This document shows, one piece after another, positions 57,471 through 64,000 of a stretch of DNA of 64,000 nt. The stretch is from Shinisaurus crocodilurus (Eukaryota; Chordata; Lepidosauria; Squamata; Shinisauridae): NCBI GenBank assembly GCA_021292165.1, contig CM037879.1:22489817-22553816 (forward strand), read 5' to 3'. The position numbers were made by a program, and so were the translations under genes. Under the pieces are notes generated by a model. That model saw only the letters and a program-made list of their open reading frames with translations, searched no databases and was not told the origin of the DNA. Within the stretch, counting starts at the first letter, position 1; each line of letters starts with the position of its first letter.

Positions 57471-57984
57471 AATCCTTTTATCCTACTGCTACAATCTTAA
57501 TGAAAATGGCCCTCACCCTGCACACCGCTACTATCTGCACTGGGAGGAAAGCTCCCTCAAAGAAACCAATGTCAGGGTTTTCATATGTTCATTTGCATGT
57601 AGTAGTGTGTAGTTTAGCCCTTGCTCACTCTCATATAAATATTGTGTTGTCCGTGTTGGCTTCTCTTCTCCTGTTCTCTTCAGCAATCCATGGAGGGGGG
57701 TGGGGTTCATCAGAAACTACAGACTGCAGAGTATGGCACAGGGGAAGAGACGCAGGGAAGCTGGAGGGGGCGAGAATTGGGGCAGCTCAGTAAGCAACAA
57801 ATGGTCTTTGCTTCAGTCTACTGAGTACTGGATGGCCCTCTCCCAGCCCAGGAGCTAAGCTGGCCCACTGCCTTCAGGTGTGGTGGAGGATGATGTCTCA
57901 TTGCCAGGGCTGAAGAAGATTCAAGATCCAGTCGGCTTTCATACATGGAGTGAGAGGGGCTGCCATCTTGTCCTTAGCTTCAAG

Positions 57985-58215
57985 AAGCAAAATGTCCTGG
58001 GCCGGCCCTGGTTGCATCATACTGCTGACTCGTGTTCAGCTTGTGATCAAGACAACTACAATCCTGAGATCCTTTTCACAGGTACTATTGGCAAGCTAGG
58101 GATACCATCATCCTTTTTTGGCCTTCGCTCCCATTTCCCCAGCTATTTTCTTGAAGCCAAGGTTCCAAACATTTGTTTGCAGTGCCTTCAAGAAAAGAAG
58201 CTGGAGGCGTGGAAT
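57985..58215 (-). mobile_element. Possible CR1 ORF2 fragment
   Basis: Plus-strand phrases TGTTCAGCTTGTGATCAAGA and ACTACAATCCTGAGATCCTT resemble the antisense of the CR1 segment seen at 22760-22800 (GTCGATCACAAGCTGAATAT). No frame is intact. A 115-codon plus-strand open stretch across it is not a gene. Confidence 0.4.
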
Positions 58216-58354
58216 GCTAAGGGCTAAGAAGCCTTCCCCTTCCTAAATCGTAACCCAACCCCTGCCACCACTTTTCACCGGTTTGGTGGCAACTCAGATT
58301 CTCAGATCTGGGTTCTGCAACTGAACATCTCATGAGAACATAAGGAGAGCCATG

Positions 58355-58450
58355 CTGGATCAGAACATAGGTCTATCTAGTCCAACATTCTGTGGCCAAC
58401 CAGCTACCCAAGGGAAACCCACAAAGTCAGCCTCTAGAAGACTACCCTAT
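58355..58450 (+). mobile_element. CR1 3'-UTR-like fragment
   Basis: CATGCTGGATCAGAACATAG, CTATCTAGTCCAACATTCTG and GGCCAACCAGCTACCCAAGG match the CR1 3' region at 777-850. Confidence 0.7.
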
Positions 58451-58893
58451 CAGGGAGAATGCTGGGCTCTCATGTATTTATTCCTAATGTTTTAGTTTTC
58501 TAAGTGCAGGGAGGCTTTTTGCCCCAGAAGGAGTATTCAAACATGAAACCAACCAGATAGCGGTTGTGAACCGCGCAGAGAGCCTCGGCTATTGAGCGGT
58601 ATAGAAATGTAATAAAATAAATCAATAAATGAAATCCCTCATGTGCTGACCGAGGTGCTACAGTCCCAACAGGGCTATATCACACAGTTGTTTTGAACGT
58701 GCGCATCAGCTTCTCAAAACCATGTTCACCAATTCTGAAATGTAAGATTAGAAAAATAACTTCCACTCAATCTTTGTTCATGGTTGCAAACTCTGAGCAA
58801 GATTAACACACACACACACACTTTATTTTCCCTTTACAAACAAATCCTGGATGAAGCCGGACTATTCTATTCTGAGTAAAAGATGGAACTCAC

Positions 58894-59003
58894 ATGCAGT
58901 TTCGAGCAGCCAAGTCTCTATGGAGGAACTGTCTGCTACTGAGGTACTCCATTCCAAGAGCGATATGGACCATAAACTTCAATAAAGTCTGCAGTGGTAC
59001 ATA
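58894..59003 (-). CDS. MERTK: MERTK exon 16: kinase catalytic loop
   Basis: This 110-bp exon follows CTCTCTTCCCAG and reads [20 protein letters not shown], then [16 protein letters not shown], then the first two bases of a Met codon. HRDLAARN is the tyrosine kinase catalytic loop, with the catalytic aspartate, and [14 protein letters not shown] is the preceding helix E. The donor is TGCAT|GTGAGT at 58894/58893. It joins exon 17 to give ARNCMLRDD, exactly as in MERTK. The acceptor lies only 28 bases from a Tigger-like element (59032-59278). The next upstream exon, with the kinase N-lobe, was not recognised before the window ends. Confidence 0.96.
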
Positions 59004-59031
59004 CTGGGAAGAGAGCGAGAGAAAAACAATA

Positions 59032-59278
59032 CAGTCATGCCTTGGATTGAGAGCATAATTCGTTCCAGAAACGTGCTTGTAATCCAAAACAGTCTTGCAT
59101 CAAAACGAAATTCCCCCAAAAAAATTTGTAGAGATTTTTAATTTAAGCTGTACTACAGTACTTGTATTGCAAGACGTCGCTTGTATATCAAGTCAATTTT
59201 TTAAAATAAATATTTAAAAATTTGCTTGTCTTGCAAAACGCTCTCAAACCAAGTTACTTGCAATCCAAGGTATTACTG
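59032..59278. mobile_element. Tc1/mariner (Tigger-like) MITE next to MERTK exon 16
   Basis: Begins CAGTCATGCCTTGGATTG and ends CTTGCAATCCAAGGTATTACTG-like with flanking TA (59030-59031 and 59279-59280). It is 247 bases long and closely related to 57025-57273. Confidence 0.85.
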
Positions 59279-59291
59279 TACTCATTGATTT

Positions 59292-59662
59292 AGGGTGCAA
59301 TCCTATGCATGTTTAGGCAGGGGGGGGAAGTCCTACAACTCCCAGCATTCCCCAGCCGGCCATTATTTATTTATTTATTATATTTATACCCTGCCTTTTT
59401 TACTGCAAGGAACCCAAGGCAGCTTACATAATCCTCCTCCTCCTCTCCATTTTATCCTCACAACAACCCTGTGAGGTAGGTTAGGCTGAGAATCAGTGAC
59501 TGGCCCAAAGTCACCCCGTGAGTTTCATGGCCGAGCGGGGACTAGAACCTGGATCTCCCGAGTCCCAGTCCAGCACTCTCACCACTACGCCATGGCTGGC
59601 TGGGGAATGCTGGGAGTTGTTTATACAGAAAAAAGGTCCTACATGCACAGGATTGCACCCCT
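59292..59662. mobile_element. hAT-type MITE interrupted by a SINE
   Basis: GGGTGCAATCCTATGCATG at the left and CATGCACAGGATTGCACCC at the right are inverted repeats. The inner arms CTACAACTCCCAGCATTCCC and GGGAATGCTGGGAGTTGT also pair. A MIR-type SINE sits exactly in the loop. Confidence 0.75.
59364..59588 (-). mobile_element. MIR/CORE SINE with GCCAT duplication
   Basis: The same family as 10131-10380. GCCAT occurs on both sides (59359-59363 and 59589-59593), consistent with a short target-site duplication from retroposition into the palindrome loop. Confidence 0.85.
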
Positions 59663-60844
59663 ATTTTGTTACATTTTTATGTCATTCTTCCTCCAAGGAG
59701 CCCAACACAACAACTCCCTGAAATAGGTTAGAGAGATAGTGACCAGCCAGATTAGATATACATTATTGCACATCCTCCCCCTTTTTGCATTCACCAAAGA
59801 ATACTGAAAAGGTGGGTGTGCCCCCTTTCAACGCAGACAAGAGTGCTTTGGGAATTCTAACCCATGTTGCAAGCCATGTCCGTTGCATGCATGCCTCCAA
59901 GGAGACAAATGAAGTGGAACCTGGATGGACTATTTTCCTGCCTCCACGGAGACCCACGTGCCTACGTGGTCTGGGCCAATTTTAGCTATGCAGTTCAGCC
60001 CTCCGTGGGCCCTCATATAGTACTATGTAAGAGTTGGTACCTGCATTTGCTCAGTTTCCTCTTCTTCTTCCCTTTGCCCCTTTGTATCATGCCTATTAGC
60101 TATAAGCCATTATTTTAGATTGTAAACCACCTTGAGCGCATTGACAGGAAATGTGTATATAAAGGTAGCAAACAAACAAAAAAATAAATCATTTCCTGGA
60201 CTGGCCTGCTTCAGGCTGCCAGTAGAGGGTAGGAAGAATGCTTCCCTACAGGTCTACAAAAAAATAATGAAAATCTTCCTGCACTCAGAAACACAGTATG
60301 CTAGGAAGAAGGCTAGGCTGAACCTTTCTCTCTGACATGTGGGTTGTTGACATACATGGATGCTTTCAGATGGGGAAATCTTCAAGCATGGTGATTCCTT
60401 ACCTACAGCCTTGAAGTGGTACAGGCCTGAAAAACCTTTACCACTGGATTCTGCTGAATGCATTAATTGATCTGGGTCAGCAGGTGGGGTGGTGATGATG
60501 TAGCTATTTTGGTTTAATTCAGAGTGCAGAAATTTGCTGTTGTGTAAACGGCATTAATATATGTGTGGCCCCTCCAGAAGAAGATTAAGGAGGGACTTGG
60601 CTAACAACACTAAATATCCACTAAATAAACACAGTTTATTTTATTGTATTCATTCATTCATTCATTCATTGCATGAGTTGGCCTACTACAGCCAGAGCTC
60701 TCAGGGCAATGTACATAAATACAAAATTAAACAATAAAATCAATCAAACCCAGTTAAAAACAATCAAGGCTAGCTGAAGCAACAAAAATACCATTTACAA
60801 TAAGCTGGAATGAATTTACCATTACCACTGAAGGAAAGACAAGG

Positions 60845-61035
60845 GGCTTCTCTACATTTGGCTTTTAACCCATTATGACCCGCCACTTTACCGAGGCTTC
60901 CAAAAAGCTGCGGAAAAGCTTGGAGAGCATGGGAGAGAGGCCCTGGAGGATAACGACGTCATGTAACGCACCCGCAAACTACTGTGGGTGAGGAATCACG
61001 ACAGCACAATAAATGCCTCATGTAGAGAAGCTGAA
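60845..61035. mobile_element. Fold-back element with GGCTTCTCTACAT termini
   Basis: GGGGCTTCTCTACATTTGG at the left mirrors CCTCATGTAGAGAAGC at the right. The interior has no coding capacity. No flanking duplication could be confirmed. Confidence 0.55.
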
Positions 61036-62309
61036 GGATGAAAGATTTTATATCACAAGGTGGTTCATTTTCAGGTAAATGTTCATTAAAAAAAAAAAAA
61101 ACCTCTGAAAGAATATCATGCCTAGGCTAATTGGAGTTTGTTTTATAAAGCTGAAACAACATATTTTAGGGCAAATGGGGACATTTGTAGTTTCCCAGTT
61201 CCTTTCCTATGAACCTACCCAGTATCCTGGTGAATTGAAAGAAAATATAGTTAGGGGGAGTTCCTGTAGCACAGAAAATCTCTTCCCGAGTTAGCTCCAC
61301 TCAGATACTGCATCAAGTACTTGTCCCCTCATAGATGGGCTCTAGCAAATGATGAAATGAATGCATCGCACTTCCTTTAAAAGTGGGAGAAATGCCATCC
61401 ATTTTCCATCCTTCCACAATGGCTGGCAGAATAAGGCTCTCTTTGATAGTTCCCAATTACACGCAAAGACATCATTTAATTTTCCACTCATTTGCAGTTC
61501 AAGTAGACTCGTATAATGAGCCGTGAACGACTTCATTGTTTACAGCCATTCAACAAAATAATCATTTGTTCATAGCAAGGGTTTATTTTTCATTTGCTTT
61601 AGTGAAATAAATATAGGGAATAAAGGTAAGCAATTCCATGTTATCACACAAAGGAACGTCATCCACAAATGTGACCATGTTCTTGTCCCTGAAAGACTCT
61701 TCGGTGTGTTGTCCTATTTTAAGAATGCTCCTCTGTGGGAGGAACTGATCAAAACAACAAGAGTTGCTTACGCCATAAAATGTGGGAAACTGTCTCTTTC
61801 AGGGGTGCGGCTTCCAGAACAATTAAAGCTTTTATCTACTGTTCTAGTACAGGGACAATAGTCTATCCATGTGTATCACCAACGAAAAGGACCACAGCCT
61901 GTTCAGTTGTCCAGAAAGCAGTCACATAACTTATAACCCGGCATTAACATCAATGGGCTTTTTGGTGTTACCAGGTTCCCTTCTGTCTAGCCCTGTCCAG
62001 CAGAAGGATTGTGGCCTTTATAACTTACCCACAACGTGACTCAACAAAAACAACACTCAAAGGTCAAGAAATGGCAGTGCGGCAGGAGCCCACACACACT
62101 GCAGTAAGAGCGGTTCCAAACCAAGTGACAAAGCAGACTGAACCTCACGCTCATTCTGTCAGACAGAAGTCCTTATTTGCTTACAATTCCAGATCACAAC
62201 TTCCTCTTTAGCCCTCTTCAGGTGCTTGCCAAAGAGGCCTTTACTGTAACTGTGGTGGGAGCCCGGAACGCGTGCTCTGCCCCCTCCCCTCCAGACCTCC
62301 CTGTGTTGA

Positions 62310-62445
62310 CAGGAAATGTCTGCACAGTGCAGTGTAAGTGCATCCAAGGAGCCCCACACTAATGCAAACCCCAGTAAGCCAGGGATCCTGATTGCACGGA
62401 GCAGCGTGGGTGCATTCAGCCAAATGCACTTACACTGTCCTTGCA
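62310..62445. repeat. Hairpin repeat
   Basis: CAGTGCAGTGTAAGTGCATC on the left pairs with AATGCACTTACACTGTCC on the right. It is probably a small non-autonomous transposon, but the ends are not defined. Confidence 0.5.
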
Positions 62446-62454
62446 GAACCTCCA

Positions 62455-63085
62455 GTGGTGCAGCCAAGGCTGGACCTGGGAGCCAAAGTCCAGGGTCCCG
62501 CAGCCCAGGGAAGCTCCCGGGTGACCACTCAGAGAGCAGCAGGTAGTGAGAGCACCAGAAACAAACTCCATTGTGTTCCTGTAGTCATGATGGCGCTAGA
62601 TTTAAGTGAGTTTAAAATGCAAAACTGCACATACACAGATTATTATTTTTTTCAGTATATGGTTGGCAGTTTTGTTGTTGCTCTATCAAAGCAGGAATGT
62701 AGAGGCAGTTTTAAAGCAGAGAATGGTGGTCGAAGCATGGGGTGAGTGGGAGAAGAGAAACATGAGTTGTGCGCTTCACAACTGAAGTAAGGCACGTGGC
62801 CCTCTAAAGGGGGCTTCCATAAAACCGGTAAGTGCAGGATCTAAAATGACCCAAATGCACCACTGAGAACTTCCATATCAACGCGGGGAAGTCGGGAATG
62901 GAGGCGGCGGGGCAGCAGTACACACATTCCTGGCTCCCTCCAGTTATGGTAAAGCCCGCTTCAGCGAACACCTGAAGAGGGCTTTTATCTACCCATCCAT
63001 TGAGTCCGAGCTGAATCACGTGGTGGGTGCTCACCTCTAAATTGTCGCATAGGACTGGCCGGTGTATCAATTATAGATCTTAGTT
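62455..63085 (+). repeat. Dispersed repeat shared with 54880-55465
   Basis: The same ordered landmarks as the copy in intron 16, including AAAATGCAAAACTGCACAT and GTGCAGGATCTAAAATGACC. Flanking pieces at 62015-62075 and 63180-63245 (AAAGGTCAAGAAATGGCAG) also match each other. Confidence 0.75.
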
Positions 63086-63430
63086 TGTTCATCTCCACCC
63101 CAACTTTATATGGAACTAAAGTCAAATGTATATTTTTCATGCTAATAATCCTTCAGACGTTTGTCTATTATCTTCTGTGGCCTTTATAGCCTACTGTCAA
63201 TGTGACACAACAAAAACATCACCCAAAGGTCAAGAAATGGCAGAGAAGCATGCCTTTGTTTTCTCAGTTGCAGAAATGAGATTTGCAATGAAATGATGAC
63301 ACAAACTAGACCCGAGTCCTGCTGCATGTATACATTTTGCCACAGTGGGTAGCATTGCTGGATGCGGACTCCAAGTTTCTTAGGAGAATGAAGCAAGATT
63401 TTGTTCTCTCTCTGCTCTCAGGAAGATATT

Positions 63431-63640
63431 CAGGGAAGAGTGGTGACTCCTGTGTCAGTGGGGCTCCTTATCCATTGCATCTTTTTGTTTGAGCTTTATA
63501 GGAGTTATCCATGGTGCTCCATAGTGGTGAACCTATTTTGGGGGTGGAGTTCAGCGCCATGGATAGCTCCTATAAAACTCAAACAAAAAGATGCAATGGG
63601 TAAGGAGCCCCACTGACACAGGAGTCACCAGCCTCCCCTG
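63431..63640. mobile_element. hAT-type MITE with long hairpin
   Basis: CAGGGAAGAGTGGTGACTCC at the left and GGAGTCACCAGCCTCCCCTG at the right are inverted repeats. Flanks AAGATATT (63423-63430) and AAGATATC (63641-63648) match at 7 of 8. It is related to 24384-24583 (shared TATCCATGGTGCT core). Confidence 0.85.
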
Positions 63641-63649
63641 AAGATATCA

Positions 63650-63800
63650 TAGAACCACAGTGGGAAATGACTCCAAAGGTCACCTAGTCTAAGCCCCTGC
63701 CAATGCAGGAAATACACTGCTACAGCATCCCCGATAGGTGCCCATCCAGCCTCTGTTTAAAAAACTCTAATGAAGGAGAGCACCACCTTCTGAGGCAGTG
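63650..63800 (-). mobile_element. CR1 LINE 3'-end fragment
   Basis: ATCATAGAACCACAGTGGG, CCTAGTCTAAGCCCCTGCC and CCATCCAGCCTCTGTTTAAA match the antisense of the CR1 3' region. Confidence 0.7.
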
Positions 63801-63888
63801 TGCTCCACTGTCAAACAATTTGCACCATTGGGACATTGAGTCGCCTTGGGTCCCAGTGTTGGGAGAAAGGCGGGATACAAATAAAGTA

Positions 63889-63889
<1 letters not shown>

Positions 63890-63964
<75 letters not shown>
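63890..63964. repeat. Compound (AAT)n(AGT)n microsatellite
   Basis: AATAATAATAATAATAATAA passes into AGTAGTAGTAGTAGTAGTAG. It produces a spurious poly-leucine frame on the minus strand. Confidence 0.95.
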
Positions 63965-63965
<1 letters not shown>

Positions 63966-64000
63966 GTCCCAATGTTTAGTCAAAATCCCATTTCTTGTAG

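Larger units (their letters stand above)
59664..64000 (-). other. MERTK intron 15 sequence to window edge
   Basis: No exon of MERTK was recognised here. It contains retroposon tails near 60070-60180 and 60620-60790, a fold-back element at 60845-61035, the dispersed repeat at 62455-63085, a hairpin near 62310-62445, a hAT MITE at 63431-63640, a CR1-like tail at 63650-63800 and an AAT/AGT microsatellite. Confidence 0.65.

Noticed and set aside
57880..58227. A 115-codon plus-strand open frame in MERTK intron 16
   Set aside because: It overlaps sequence resembling antisense CR1, lacks splice context and matches no family that I recognise.
63720..63983. Poly-leucine open frame resembling a membrane protein
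   Set aside because: It is the minus-strand translation of AAT/AGT microsatellite sequence.

Overview
The window is vertebrate nuclear DNA, most likely from a squamate reptile. It carries spliced exons of two genes that are neighbours in amniotes, MERTK and FBLN7. They sit in a dense background of CR1 LINE fragments, MIR/CORE-type SINEs, tRNA- and 5S-derived SINEs and many short hAT and Tigger-like DNA transposons with intact target-site duplications. The squamate call is inferred from this repeat mix; no species can be named.

The main structural fact is technical. A 100-base run of N at 29626-29725 joins two contigs. Contig A (1-29625) and contig B (29726-64000) overlap: A 5643-29625 and B 29726-53665 are the same ~24 kb in the same order and orientation, differing by scattered small indels and a few substitutions. 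The best reading is unmerged overlapping haplotype contigs, not a biological tandem duplication. Contig B begins inside the GC-rich, hairpin-forming interior of a hAT element, a plausible assembly break. Coding frames are poor near each contig end: the last MERTK exon is broken in A and intact in B, while the FBLN7 sushi exon is intact in A and broken in B.

Layout, with both genes on the minus strand: 1-776 is a GC-rich hAT-like element cut by the window edge. 777-5935 is a CR1 LINE split by three hAT elements and two SINE/LINE-tail insertions. 6194-11173 holds FBLN7 exons 3, 2 and 1 (sushi domain, coiled coil, signal peptide). 11174-25022 is intergenic and contains a 5S-derived SINE, MIR SINEs, CR1 pieces, and two tandem arrays of tRNA-Leu-like units with a ~157 bp period, one split by a hAT. 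25023-27842 holds MERTK exons 19 and 18. After the gap the block repeats (30268-51861). 53666-64000 is unique and holds MERTK exons 17 and 16; earlier MERTK exons lie past the right edge.

MERTK encodes a receptor tyrosine kinase for phosphatidylserine-bridging ligands (Gas6, protein S). FBLN7 encodes a secreted matrix fibulin. No functional link between them is implied beyond shared position. TMEM87B, which lies between them in human, was not found. I see no novel gene system. The less ordinary items are a hAT family with GAGTC/GACTC-rich termini, the tRNA-Leu arrays, a 5S rRNA-CR1 chimeric SINE, and a Tigger-like element that may supply the branch point of a MERTK exon.
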